Shown in pieces: positions 11,913 to 24,649 of a stretch of DNA of 64,000 nucleotides (position 1 is the stretch's first letter; each line of letters opens with the position of its first letter). Where the stretch lies: NCBI RefSeq assembly GCF_000247815.1, contig NC_021676.1, forward strand, positions 2,143,106 through 2,207,105. The letters are read 5' to 3'. The position numbers were made by a program, and so were the translations under genes. Origin of the DNA: Ficedula albicollis. Lineage: Eukaryota; Chordata; Aves; Passeriformes; Muscicapidae. The notes under the pieces are model-generated. The model searched no databases. It saw only the letters and a program-made list of their open reading frames with translations, and had not been told where the DNA came from.

Positions 11913-14900
11913 ATGTGTGGGTGTGTATAGTATTCAAACCAAAAACATAGCTATGTATATTTTGACTGAGTATATGGGAAAGGCACTTGAAAAAAAACCA
12001 ACAAATAAATGAGTGCCCCACAAAAAATGAGGAGAGAAAGAGGGAATAAAAATAATTCTGCCAATTGGTCTCGATTTAATGGTTGGTGGTACATATTTTG
12101 TTTAGCAACACGTGGTGTGTGATCCATCAGATTGGACTTTGTGGGTGGCATAGGGGTTTAATTTATTTTTGTGCCTGCTTGATTCTGTTCCTTGGTCACA
12201 CATCAGGTGAGTGCATGACCTTCCAGCAACCTTGAGCTGCTCTAGCCCAGGAACAGAACATCTGTACAGATCCTGAGCTGTCCTGCCTTCGTAGCTGCTC
12301 ATCTACAGAGCACTGGGGACATTTCTGCTGCCACCACCCTCTGTGTCTTACTGGATACCCACCCAAAAACTCGGGCCTGTTGAGGGGGTACCAGCTGGTG
12401 CAGCTGTAAAACCTGGAGAAAATCCTCATGGGGTGTTTAACTTCCTGAGCTGTGCAGCCTCCTGCAGGATGGAGGATGGGAGCAGAGGCTGCTGCCCTCA
12501 CACGTTTGCTGGTACCAATTCACCAGGCAGGGTGCAGGGAAGGAAATTGTTCCTTGTGTACCCAAGGTAAGTGGACAATTCACTACTATTTTCACATCTC
12601 ATGGTTTTAAGCCCACAAACAGCGTGGTGGGTGAACTCAGACACATCTCTGCTGCTCCTTTATGCTTATCCTGCTAAGTTAACTTCTGTGTAACAGGTTG
12701 TTGGTGTTCACTCGGGTCCCACCTGCACAGCAGGAACAGCTTTCAGGTATTTCTTGAGGTGAGTGAATAATTCATCAGTATTTTTGCAACTCTTCTTGCT
12801 ATCACTCCACAAACTGGAAGGACTTAACATTTGTCTTATGCTATTTACTCCTACATTCCCCTCCATGTATCAGATGTCACTGCTCACCTCTCTGCTGAGT
12901 ATCAGCTGTCTGCCAGGAAAAACTTTCAATTTACTGTAGCTGCATTGCTGAGCAGCTGGAAAATAATTTTTCTAACATGTGGCAGAACAAATTATTGCAC
13001 AGGAGGGGGTTAATGGAATTGTCTGCCAGAGGAATAAATAATTGAAAGGACATGGATCTACTTATTAGCTTGAGTAGAGGCTTGATGTCCTAAATTAGAC
13101 CTGGTTAGAGGTGGGGAGCCCATGCTTTGTTTCAGCAGAAGCTGACTTCAGGAAACTGTGTCAGTGTACCTGATATTTCTGTGCGTCACATATATCCTAA
13201 GGAGCTGAAAAACAAGAATTTGCAGTAATCCTCACTTTAAATAAAGACACCATTAATTTTCTCCAGGAATTTTTCTCTTTTACAGTGACACAACAGAATC
13301 AGAAGGGCAGAAGGTAAAGTGCCATCTTTTCAAAACAAAGCTACAGATATTTTATTGTGTTCTGCCTAATGCTGCTATTGTATTATCTGCTATTAATACT
13401 GCTATTAATGACAGGACTCTGAAATGTAAACTCCATGCTGAACCCATTTTCATAATTTTCTTTGTGCACTATTTTTCAAATGCTGCTGTTTTAAACCTCT
13501 CTTCTGTTTTCACATTAGAAGCTTAAAATAAGCTACATCATGCAGAATGAAGTTGTAACAGTTTCTCTGGCACTGTTTGTCAAAATGACATGGTTGCTTA
13601 AAATTTTATTTCTACTTCTGTTTTTACATAGAAACACAACTCAGAGCTGACTGCTTAGAAGAATACTTCTTAATCTCTGAATTTTTTTATTGTATGCATT
13701 TCATAGCAGTACTTGCAAAAATACTCATATGTTTTTCAACTAGGAACAACAAAGTATTTTCTTAAAATTAAGGGGATTTTTGTTTTGTTTTGCTTTTGTT
13801 TTTTTTTAAGAAAAATAAAATTGAATGTATTACTTTGACGTGTAGCAGAGCATATAGAAGGAAAGGTATAGAAATTGCTGAACACATTTGGGGATTGATT
13901 TGGTTATAAGGTTATTATATGCGAAATTTTGGGCAAAAGGGCTGGATATTCAAAAGTAAAACAAATAGCCCCTTGAAAATATGATTATGGTTAGGGTTAG
14001 ATGCTTCTGTGCAGTAAAGAATTTTGACAGTCTTCCTGTGAGTAAATTAAAATGCAGGTTACAGGCTTCCAAAATCAGCTCATATAAAATCTGACTTCAG
14101 CTACCCATGATTTCACTGAGGCCTCGTGTTCTCCATTCAATCACCTTGGAGTGCCAGCCTGAAGTTAATCCTGGGATTCTGATGCAGGACTGCTCTACAG
14201 CAGAATTACCCATAATTGCCTCCATTCCTGCTGACTGGTTATTTTTGCACCAGTGACTCAAATTAGGCACAGCTGGCCCTCACGAGTTGGAGTTTAATAA
14301 CAGCCAATTGTCAGGAAGTCGCTGACGGTCAAGGATTTTGTCTCAGAAGGGTGAAAGGAGCAGTGACAGCTCTCCCCCTCTCCCTGCACTGAGCAAGGAT
14401 CTTCTTTCTGAAGCTGCAGAAACAACGAGTTGAGTAAGCTCCTTCCTGTGGGGAAATGTTCTGAGCCCTTGCCATAATGTTGAGGTGTCTGTAGAAGCCA
14501 CATGAATATTTGATGGTTTTAACAACAAAGTGCTGCAAACATCCCCTTTGTTTTTGTTCACAGGTGTTGTACACTGGCCCAGTAAAGCTGGAAAATGGAA
14601 ATCAGGTTTAAATTGAGAGGGGTGGGTGACCCAGACAGCACTGAAATCTTCACATCTGAAATGAGACTGAAGGTGCTCATCTAGGCACCACTTTATCCCT
14701 TTCCTACAGCTGTTGGCTGATTTTACCCAAAAAATGGCTTTGACATCCAGAATAATGAAATATAGAAGTCCACAAGTCAGCCAGAACAGTCTTACTGCTG
14801 AACAGGCAGCTGTCTGGATCTCGCTGTCATTTGTTTGCTGCTTCTAGGATTTTACATAAAATGGTGTCTGATGCTCTTTTCCTCAGTAGAGATGGGAAAG

Positions 14901-14942
14901 TCTTTCGTGGCAAACTTGGCAGAGCTTTTTTAAAGGACTTAC
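11913..14942. other. Non-coding DNA, no gene recognised
   Basis: A GC-richer patch at about 12,180-12,570 has frames open on both strands and ends in a donor-like CAAG|GTAAGT on the plus strand near 12,567, but the translation does not look like a conserved protein. At 14,294-14,574 three minus-strand frames are open at once, which argues for chance rather than coding, although it lies just downstream of the candidate exon at 14,943. I see nothing else. Confidence 0.5.
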
Positions 14943-15178
14943 CGTGAAGATACAATTCTGTCAAGCACAGACTGAAAATATTTCAAGAAATCATCTGCTG
15001 AGTAAATCCGTGGATTTGTGATGTCAACTTTCAAGCTGCATTTGGTTCTAACAAAGTGCACAAGCTCTTGTAAAATTCCCTGTTTAAATTCTTGCTGGCA
15101 GTGGTGCAGCAGGGTGTGCACACCTGATCCTGAATCTGGGAAGTTCAGATTCATTACTGTGTTTGCTTCAGTGCTCAC
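14943..15178 (-). CDS. Probable internal coding exon of an unidentified minus-strand gene
   Basis: On the minus strand 236 bases read without a stop and give about 78 residues with real protein character. There is a mixed hydrophilic start, then an amphipathic stretch (KQGILQELVHFVRTKCSLKV), then DDFLKYFQSVLDRIVSS, which looks like two alpha-helices. The lower edge is a near-consensus splice donor, CACG|GTAAGT, with the last exon base at 14,943. The upper edge is a possible acceptor, TTGGACAG|GTGAGC, with a TTCTTTC stretch before it; an in-frame stop (TAG) lies just upstream, consistent with intron. This gives phase 0 in and phase 2 out. I see no signal peptide or known catalytic motif and do not recognise the family. 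The acceptor is the weaker call; AACACAG|TA lies 18 bases further in. No second exon was found with confidence, so this could also be a relic or a chance frame. Confidence 0.5.
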
Positions 15179-16380
15179 CTGTCCAATCTACATGAAAGAA
15201 CCCCTTGAAGTTGATTAATGTTGCATCAAAAGAGATAGCTGGTGACAAAAGCCATGTATCAAAGTTAGTTAAAGTTGGAAATGCTGGTTTTCACTTACTA
15301 CCTAAAAGCTATCCTGGAACACCAGCAGGGTGCTTTCAAAAGCAATGTGCAATGCAAACAGGTGTACTGAAAATAATGTGAAATATTTGATACCAGAACA
15401 CATGGTGAATCCAAAGATATCTGCTGCTTGTGTCTTTCTTCATTATTTTGTGAGACCTTTAAGAACCACAAATGCCAATGTAGAGACAGAATATCAAGAC
15501 ATCCCGAGGGTGAGTTGAATAGAAATTCCCTGAAGCCTGTAAATCTATTTGAAGGTGATAACCTAATCACAAGTATGCCTGTCAAATCTCAAGGAAAGTG
15601 AAAAGTAAAACAGTAATTCTGTGGAATATGGACTTTTACTTGTCTGGCTTGACCTTTCCTCCTGCTCTTTAACCCTTCTGCCCTTCAAGTCTCAAGAAAT
15701 GTCTGTGTACAAAGAGTGACAGAATACACACTTGTGCTTGGTGAGCTGGAGATGTTGAGCACTTCAATGCCCCATGAACCCTTCACCCACTGAGGGTCTG
15801 TTTGGAAACCAACATAATGGAATGGGCATAACGTGCTTGTGTTCAACGGGCCACTAATGGAATGGGCATAACGTGCTTGTGTTCAATTGGCCATTTGTCC
15901 TTTTGTGAACAGGAAGGTTCCACGGGACAACAGGCCCTGGGTGATGCTTTGAATCTCGATTTTTGGAAGGGATGTGGCCCAAAAGGTGTTGGCTAAGGGT
16001 GTGCTGAGCTCTGTGCTGCCCTAGTTAACAACTCTCAGCTTCCAAACCAGGTCATCCCTCTGTATTGCCGAGGTATTTCTGCACTGCCATCCACAGAGAA
16101 ATGCAGAGAAACCCGAAAAACTGAGCAATAAACAACTGGATCAAGGTCAGGACAAGAGGTTGGTGTGTAGCACCTTTCCTTAAGGGGTGCTGGACCAGAA
16201 CCTCTGGTGAGCTGGTGGATGCCAGCTGTCAGTGGAAAGGCTTGACCAGCTCCACTTAATGAGAGCCCTTGTTTTCCACAGGCACGCTTAATAAACATCC
16301 TGATTAAATTTATGGACCAACCAAGGATCCTAAATGATGGAAAGGATGATTAAATCTCAAAATTAACAAAGTGATGGGGA
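15179..16380. other. Non-coding DNA, probable intron if the neighbouring exon is real
   Basis: Apart from the 40-bp duplication at 15,816-15,895, I recognise nothing. Open frames at 15,298-15,585 and 16,035-16,298 on the minus strand lack convincing splice sites and protein character. Confidence 0.5.
15816..15895. repeat. 40-bp tandem duplication (two units)
   Basis: The unit AATGGAATGGGCATAACGTG followed by CTTGTGTTCAA is present at 15,816-15,855 and 15,856-15,895. The copies are identical over roughly the first 30 bases and diverge slightly at the end (CGGGCC versus TTGGCC). A short recent direct duplication. Confidence 0.95.
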
Positions 16381-16643
16381 AATTAAAAAAATACCTGCAG
16401 TACTCAATGATACGATTTTTATACATAACTGGCAACGCAAATCAGGGAGTTGCACACCAAATTCAGCACAAATGTATTAATTTGGAGGAAAAAAACCCAA
16501 ATAGAGATTTTTTTTCTCAATTAACTTCTACTTAGTCAATGAAATAGCAAGCATGAATGTTTGTATCAGCAGTATTTCACATACAGGAAAAGATCATATT
16601 CACTTCATTTAAGCTCTCCAATCAGAGTTTGAGTAATGGTATA
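16381..16643 (-). repeat. Left arm of a dispersed inverted repeat (~265 bp)
   Basis: The reverse complement of this segment aligns end to end with 20,642-20,908 at roughly 90% identity by eye. The core is near-perfect, including TGCTGAATTTGGTGTGCAAC and ACTCTGATTGGAGAGCTTAA. Differences are scattered substitutions and small indels in the A/T-rich part. Outside these limits the two loci do not match. There is no coding frame. It is either an unnamed dispersed repeat inserted twice in opposite orientation or one sequence copied locally and inverted. I do not recognise the family. Confidence 0.9.
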
Positions 16644-19600
16644 TGGAGTTCTACAGATTCATCTCACAATATTCATGCTACTCCCATTAATTCAGCAGAC
16701 ACAGTCATACAGAAAACATGCATATGAGGGACTCTATGTAAAAACTGAGAAATAGATTAACAATTTTGCTTTTAGCTCTAGTCAGTCTTGATTGCAATAA
16801 ATCCAATATACAATAAATTGCACACATGTATGAGTATATAAAGTATTTATTGAGCCATAAGTAATTAAAAGCCAGGGGAAAAAAAAACCAGTTCCAGACC
16901 CAGAAGAGCCCATAAGAAATACCTTGGTGTATCTGTGGTTTTCTTTATTTGGCAAGAGGAGAGTGAAGAGGGATGGACATGTGTATGTATGTAAATGTTG
17001 TAAGGAATGATTAATGGCCATATATATTAGAACAGCACCTGAATTATTTAAATGTGTTTGTAGTGAGTTTCCTGCTTTCTGGCTGGCACTTTAGGAAGGG
17101 GTATCTGACTGATTTGTTCTTGTTAGGGAAACTGCTGGATTGGGATGATGTTGGAGAAAAGATGAAGAATTTGCAGTGAATTTCTCTTTCTGTTGCTTAC
17201 CTGAGCTTGAACTTCCAGTCACGTATCTTTATGTGTTTCTATTTACTTGCTGGTAATGGCATTTTTGGGCTAAGAAAGCTGTGCTTGGTAAAATGGGTGA
17301 TGGAGTGAGATCACTGGGTGAAGCCAAGCAAAAAGTGTTCAAAGTATTTTGAATTTGCAGCCAGGATTGAAATCAGTTGAAGAACCACCACGTTTGAGGG
17401 AAGGAGAGTCCTCAGATCCTCAGCTGCTGTTTCCCTGGGTTGGTTTCCTGAGGGTCAGCCTTGCTGAGCTTGTCCTGACCAGCTGAGGTCTCACCTTTCA
17501 GTCTGCTGAGTGTTCATTACTCTGTCAGGTAAGAAAAGTCTCATTTCTGGTTTTATCTCCTCGGTGTGCTTTGGTTATGGCTGCTCCATCTCGTTGTTCT
17601 CACACCTAATTCTGTGTGCTGCCATTCACCCCAGCTATGGCCCTGTACTGCAGCTGGTGGGAAAATTCCATGTATTTTCCTCCTCAGGTCTCTGTTGTAG
17701 GACCAGCTTCTGTCTGAGTATGGCACTGACTGTATTTTTAACTTGTTTAATTAATTCAGAGGTCTTTAATCAAAAGACTGGGGTTAAGCTTTTGTTAGAA
17801 TGTGTTCCTGACCGTGGGAATTCTTGTGTGTTCCATTTCTTCTGTCCTGCTGCATCCTGATTGCCAGCTGGATACTCTACCCTTACACCCCATGTAATTA
17901 TAATTACAGGAAATAGCTTATATGCTGCATACATTTTAATTGTTAGTAAAAAGGCCCAGAAGGTTAAACTTGGTTGAGAGGAGACCGACCCCAAAGTACC
18001 TTTCATAAGGATCCAGTCTTGACTCAAAATATGAGATGATTTTCCATTTCATAGAAAAAGAACAATTTCTTTTTTCCCCAACAAAGTGGAAATTATATAC
18101 TTGATATTTTCCCTGAAAAGTACAGCAGGTGAATAGTTCAGCAGTTATGCTAAAAGACCTCATTAGGCAAGCTAATTAAATGTGGCTGGAGCAGGGAGCT
18201 CTTTATTTCTGGTGCAGAAGTTGGCTTTCAGTTGGCTTGTCTTGAAGATGTATCTGTGTGCCTTTTTACATGCCAGGAACTCTCTCACCACCACAAGAAT
18301 TACAGAGCCACTGTGGAAGCACACCTATTCCACAGGTATGATGGTATGCCTTTAAAATGTTATTTTATTTTGGTTTATTTTGGTTTTCTGCTGCAATCTT
18401 ATTCCGTGCCATCTGCTCTTCAGCTTGCTTTTCTCTATTTTGTTTCTGTTTTTAGGCTGCAATAGAGAGAACATGATTTTTAAATATTTCTGAGATACCA
18501 GGTCCACTCCTGATGACGCACGCTGCAAACAACTGACATTTGCTTGCTCTCCTATTATTACTGCAAAGAGAAACATCCAGAGAGACTCATAAAAAAATGA
18601 AATATTTTCCCAGCCTCCCCCTTTGGACAGTTCAGACACTTTAGCTTTTCAACTAGAGACCTTTTTAAACTAAATTTATATAAAAGTACTATAGCTTAAC
18701 CAACATATTTCTAAGGAAGTCTCCTGGATTTTATTAAGTTACAGAAAATCCAAATGGCACGTGATTATTGTGCTCTTTGCAGTTACAGATTGAAAAATGC
18801 ATTTATCAAGTCCTTAAGGCCATCTCAGCCATCCACCTACCCAGATGGAGGATATTCCTTGTTGTCAGAGGTATAATAAAATAACAGGATTATTGCCATA
18901 GCACATTTTGCTTTCTTAAGTGCAAGCTTTTCTCCTCTTAGCTTGATTTCTGATTGCCAAAGCTTATTTCATCAGGAGAGACATCTCCTGAACTCTGTAC
19001 TTCATCTATTTAATTGTGTTTAGGCTTGTGAGGGTAAACTGGATTGTACTTAACTTCCAGGAATAAAAGACATTTTATGATTTCCAGTAGCTGGAAAAGG
19101 ACAGGCACACTCATGGCAAGCAGGCAGCTGGAAGTCCTTGAGCCCAGAGCTTGACCTCTCCTCTCCTGCAGGCAGCAATGTCCTTTGCCTCCCCCGCTTT
19201 TAACTGGAAAATATGTAAAATTATATTATTTATGAAAGTGCTGTCCTAAAAGGATTATTCTGTGCTCCAGAGTTCTGGTTGTCCAAACTTGAAGTCTCTC
19301 TTATGTGATATTTTCAATTAAGTGAAAGTGAAATTAAAATAAGGATAAAGTATACTAAAATATATCCATTTATTTGACATTGTGGATTATTTCCAGTTAT
19401 TTGCAAAGCATTTGTATCCTATGACTGTGGTAACAATTTTTTAAAGACTTTAAGAGTGTAAAATCACAATCTTTGATCATTTTAGTTTATTTAATTAGGA
19501 TATAACCTCTGGGATAATTTTGCAGGGTATTTTTACCAGTGAGGGGCTGTAAGGGATTCAAGATTTTGCTCAGTGTTTTACATTTAACATTAACTCATTA

Positions 19601-20134
19601 ACATTAATATTCTGGATTTTGAAAGCATATTGAGGTAACCTATTGCCCTGACATTTTTTAGCATTTATCTGTCAGCCAGGATGATGTGGGAGTTGTGTTG
19701 GAAGACTTTTTGAATGAGTTTGGATTTTGTCACATCTGAAAGCAAAAATTCGAGTTGTTCCTGAAATTTATTGCAAACTATTTTACTGCTGTAATATTTA
19801 GGACAAGGGAAGACTTTTAAACTGTAATGTTCTTAGTAGTAGGCACTTAATAAGTAGATAAATTGGGAAGAAAAAAAATAGTTTGGTTTTAAACTGATTT
19901 ACTTTTAGTCATTCTCTATCAGTGTTCCAGAAAAAGCATTAAAAAGCTGAGACCGTTTCCTGTAATGCAGGAAAGGATAGGAATGCTCTTAATAAAAATT
20001 ACAAGCAGTTACCAATGTTTAATTTTTAGTAAATTTATTGATATACTGAAGATTTTTGAGGTCCTATTCCCAGTATGTATATGGCAATATACTTTATTAC
20101 CTTGTTCAGGGGTAGGATGAGTTGCAGCATCAAG
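16644..20134. other. Non-coding DNA, no gene recognised
   Basis: The spacer between the inverted-repeat arm and the CR1 at 20.1 kb. It is AT-rich with scattered short frames, none supported by splice sites or protein character. The frame at 17,510-17,860 (plus) is hydrophobic and cysteine-rich, with the composition expected of T-rich DNA. Confidence 0.55.
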
Positions 20135-20610
20135 TTTATTTTTGAGTTTTGGGCCCCTCAGGGCAAGAGGGACATGGAGGGGCTGGAGCAGCTCCAGGGA
20201 AGGGAATGGAGCTGGGAAGGGGCTGGAGCACCAGGAGGGGCTGAGGAGCTGGAAAAGGGGCTCAGCCTGGAGAAAAGGGGGATCAGGGGAAATTCTGGCT
20301 CTGCACAGCTCCCTGAAGTTTGGTGTGTTCAGGTGATGCTCAGTCTCTTTTCCCAGGTAATAACTGAGTGGACAACAGGAAATATCCTCAAGTTAAGTCA
20401 AGGGAGGTTTAGATTGGATATTAGAAAAAAAATATACAGAAAGGGTTGTGAAATGTTGGAGGGAGCTGCCCAGGGGAGTCTGGAGCCTCCATCCCTGTCA
20501 GCCTTCAAGAAGGACGTGGCACTTGAGGACAAGCTTGTGAACACCGTGGTGGCACTGGCTTGGTGACCTTGGAGCTCTTCCCAGCCCTGAGCTTCCATGA
20601 ATCTGATCTA
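20135..20610 (+). mobile_element. CR1 LINE 3' fragment with decayed ORF2 C-terminus
   Basis: The plus strand carries the CR1 3' region. In one frame, with interruptions, it still reads FWAPQ, then LSLEKR, LFSQV, LSQGRFRLDIRKK and PPSLSAFKKDVAL. These are the landmarks of the end of CR1 ORF2, downstream of the reverse transcriptase domain. The middle is scrambled by frameshifts: residues around the GLEQ and EELEK parts are out of register with the family. The tail has lost the usual ATTCTATGA repeats; only GAATCTGATCTATGGGAA remains near 20,600. The copy is 5'-truncated and cannot encode an active enzyme. The 163-codon open frame at 20,075-20,566 is this relic, not a host gene. Confidence 0.9.
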
Positions 20611-20641
20611 TGGGAACATGGAAATGCTGCTTTACTTCATA

Positions 20642-20908
20642 ATACCATTACTCAAACTCTGATTGGAGAGCTTAAATTAAGTGAATATAATCTTTTCCTG
20701 TATGTGAAATACTGCTCATGCAAACATTCATGTTTGCTATTTTATTGACTAAATAGAAGTTAATTAACATAAAGGAAAAATCTCTAGTTTGTATTTTTCC
20801 TTCAAATTAATACATTTGTGCTGAATTTGGTGTGCAACTCCCTGATTTGCATTGCCAGTTTTGTACAAAAAGTCATATCAATAAGGACTGCAGGTATTTT
20901 TTAATTTC
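20642..20908 (+). repeat. Right arm of a dispersed inverted repeat (~265 bp)
   Basis: The inverted counterpart of 16,381-16,643. It starts with ACCATTACTCAAACTCTGAT and ends near GCAGGTATTTTTTAATTTC. It begins only ~30 bases after the CR1 tail, so the left boundary of homology is sharp. No open frame of interest and no recognised family. Confidence 0.9.
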
Positions 20909-23900
20909 TGGTCTGTGGGAACTTGGCTGAGCAGTTCACTGAAAACCTCTTCCTTCAGCTCTGGCTGTTTTTAGTCTCTGCACCTTCATGTGTTGAGAGA
21001 AATGTTACTGTCCCTTTTGGAAGGCCTGGCATCATTAATTAAGAGTGCAGGACAAATACACCTTCCTACACCAACAAACTTTTATTCCATGTGTTAACTG
21101 CTCCCTGAACCCAGATTTTCCTTCCACCTTTGTAAGGGACAATCACCTTTGACAAAAGGAGAGTTCCCTGCCCCTGCTGTGGCTCAGGGTGACCTGCTGT
21201 GTTTATCAGTGTGACTTTACCAGGCTGTGAGGCACAACATGTGATCATTTACAGGTTAAGTGCAATTGTGCTTGAAATACAAAGATTTTTTGATGCTTTT
21301 AATGTGTTCTCTCCCTGACTGATTTTACAAAAAAAGAAACTCCATGGTTACATGTGCCCATTTGTGTGATCAGATGGTGGCACCTTCCCTGTTCAGGCTT
21401 GGAGCAGTCTGGGTCATCTGGGAGTTCTGCTGCATTTTCTGTGCAAATGGCAAATTGCAGATTTTGCTTCTTGCAGCTTCCTCTTTCATTGTCAGTTTAT
21501 AAATTTCATGAGGTCAAGAAAGAAATTAGATGGAGGGAACAAAATATGTTTGTTTATCAGCTAGAAAAGACAGTTTATGAAACCAAGAAGTCAATATTTT
21601 TGTTCAGGTAGAAGCAGAAACAGTCTGTGTAACCCATCTGCATTTAGAGATTCATTATACTTTGGAGGAGCAGTGACATTTCCAGAAAAAAAATTATAAT
21701 TTTAAATGAAAAAAATATACAGTATTGAAAATATCCAGTGTTAATGCTTTGATCGAGACATTTCAGGTTAAATGTGGGTTTGGTGATTATATTTTGGACT
21801 TTTATTTAAAAGTATTTTTAGCACCACTCCTCCTTTCAAAAAGGCATCTTGTGTTTATCAGCAGAAGTGCATTTGTTGAATTAATGTCTTACCTAGGACT
21901 CAGTGGATTGAGAGGCTGTTAGCTTGGAGATGTTCCTGTGTCTGTGCATCACTGCAGCCATCTCTGGTTATGATCACCTTCTTAATTCTGAATCCAGATT
22001 TTCCTTCAGCCTTTCATCTCCTGCTTTTCTTTGCCAGGCAATTGAGTGCCAACTGAATGCATTCATCAAAAATAATTTACGTCCCTATTGAAAGTTTTTA
22101 GAAAAAGTCCAATATTGTGTGAGCCCAGCTTTTTGTGAAGTTGCACCAATGCAGAAATATTCACTTGAAAAAGTTCTGAAGACTATTTTTGCATCTTTGT
22201 TAATTCAAATTATATTGTTCTTGTATCATCATCCTTATATAGCCAAGAGAAACCTAAGACAAAACATGCTTTATATTTGATTATGGAAAGGAAACAGTTT
22301 TGTTGAAACTTTCTATCTTGGTAAATATCAGCAAGGTGTGAAAATATGAACTGAGTCTTCATAAGTCCTCCTTTGTTAAGCTTTTCTCTTTTCCAGCTTT
22401 TTTTTCTCTTTTTTTCACCTTACAATATTTTCACAATGAATATGCATCCCTTTCTCTCTTTACATATTAAGAGATATACATAATCATGTTTTATCAAGGG
22501 CTTCTCCTCCAGAATCTGTAGACTGAAGGAAGTCTGGAATAAAATAACCTTTTCCTCATACTCAAGATTAGATCCTCCATTAAGACCTGCTTGACTTTTT
22601 TCAGTAGGAGCTGAACATTATATCTGTATTTTTCTTACTATTTGGGGTTTTCTTTATTAGAATTTTCATGTTTTCTGATGGAAGCAAAGGGGACCTGCAG
22701 TGCCTTAGGGGAAAATCTCTCAGGAATGTCTCATTTTGTCACCAACAAAAATATTTGTTGTAAAAAATCTCTGAATTGCTCATGGTTCATCAAAAATTAA
22801 AACTTGCTACTCGTACCTTCCCCCCTGAATTTTTTAAGTCTTAAGAGATTCATCATCCAAACTTCTGGAAGCTGGGAGCACAGCCTTGCCACTGTTTATC
22901 CTTATGAACTCAAAATCCCAAACAGTTATTAAACAATATTTCTACGTGCCAAGAAACCTTTGTGTTGGCCAAGCCTTGAAGAAGAAAACCATTCCTCATC
23001 TAAAATTTTGCGACAATAGAGATGTGTTAGAAAAATCTGCTTGGTTCCCACTTCTAAGGGTACCTGCAGTTTTGTCAGAGGGGGGAGAAGAAATACAGAA
23101 ATAATGTAGGTGGTTAATGTTAATTTTATACATCAGCCATTGCCTTTCCCAGCATATTTTAAACATCTGCTAAAGGTGGAGTTATCCGTACATGATCTAT
23201 TTCTATAACCATTTTTAATAAGGTAGAGGTTGCTTTCTCACATCCAACAATGGAAAATATGTTTTAAAACTCCTGGGTTTGCCCAGGCTCCAGTTCTTTA
23301 TTCAGAAATGCCATCTTTCTGTAGAGAAAGCAAACTCCAATATCAGGCCCCAAAAGTTTTTCTTGAGCCACACAAATACTTTTTTCTAAGTACAGTTAAA
23401 GGTTGTACATCCTTGGATAAGCATCTGGTTTTTACAGTGCAAACAATGATAAAGAAAGCAAAAGCTTGAATAAATCCAACCACATAACATACAAAATGTC
23501 ATGGCAGCAAAAAAAAAGAAGGTTCCAAACCTTCAGAAGCTCTAGTGCTAATTTGATGCCTTTGTGAAGAATATTTTAATAGGAAGCTTCAGACTGTGAC
23601 AAATCAAGTGTCTGTGTAGTAAACTGGGTTTGGGTTTTTTGGTTCCCTTTTTTTTTAAGTACTTCATTAGGTGTAACTGCATAGGTGTGGATCTTTTGAA
23701 CTGTCATTTACAAGAAAAAATGAAAACACTTTGTTTTTGTAGAGTTCTGCTCAAGGTGCTGGTGGTTGTTACTGGGTACATGAGATCACAAGGTGTTTTC
23801 TTGGGGCAGGGAAGTCATATCTGATTTTTTTGGCATAACAAACTTGTCTCAGATCACAGAGAGAGGCCTGTTGGCTTCAGCAGCAAACTGAGGCACTGCC

Positions 23901-24645
23901 TTTCTGCCATTTGGTGTAGAAAAACCACATTGTTTGTGCCCAATAATGCACCAACAGCATATTCTAGGCTGTTGTTGGGGTATTTTTGCCAATATGTTTA
24001 GAGTATTTTTTTTCCAGTCTACAGTGAAAGTAAAAAAAACAGACAGAAGCAGAGGAAACTAAACTGGATGGTTTCTATTTATAATCATAATTTACTGTTT
24101 GAAGAGCAAGCTGCTGAAATGAAAATAGCTCTTGACCGATTTTTAATAAAGGAATTTGGAACAAAATTTCGTTGGTAGAACATTAATAAAAAGAAGACAA
24201 TACAAGCTGCACACGATTGTTTTGAGATTCACTCATGTAACAGAAATTAGCAGCTCCTTGTCTTCTGTCTTTAACTCCATGCCCTGACATGGTGACCCAA
24301 GGTGAGGATTTTACTTTAATGTGGTTTAGGGTGCTGTTTTAAAATGCTTTGTGGAAAACAATTTTTTCTTGCTGTTTCAGTCAATTCCAGAATAATAACT
24401 GGGAACTAATGAGAAGTAGATACCAAAGAATTTCTAAGTGTTTAGTCCTTTAGAAATTACACTTTTGAAGTTGTCCTTTTAACTTGAAACCAAAAGAAGT
24501 GAGGAACAAGGAATTGAGGCAGGGGTGGGATTGCTGATTTTAGATGAGCAAGACTCAATAAACAGCTCAGCTGGGTTTGAGATCCAAGTGCAAAAACAGT
24601 TTCATGCAGCAGCTGTCAAGTAACAACAGATCCCTGACAAGATCA
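20909..24645. other. Non-coding AT-rich DNA, no gene recognised
   Basis: I find no exon, RNA gene or identifiable repeat in this span. Open frames are short and unsupported. Confidence 0.55.
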
Positions 24646-24649
24646 TTGC

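Noticed and set aside
12343..12570. Plus-strand frame ending in CAAG|GTAAGT as an exon
   Set aside because: A donor-like motif alone is common; the translation shows no conserved character and the minus strand is also open.
13989..14000. GGTTAGGGTTAG, two telomere-like units
   Set aside because: Only two units; expected by chance and not an interstitial telomere array.
14294..14574. Minus-strand frames that might be the next exon of the 15-kb gene
   Set aside because: Three registers are open simultaneously and none has a clearly better translation or a splice acceptor that decides between them.
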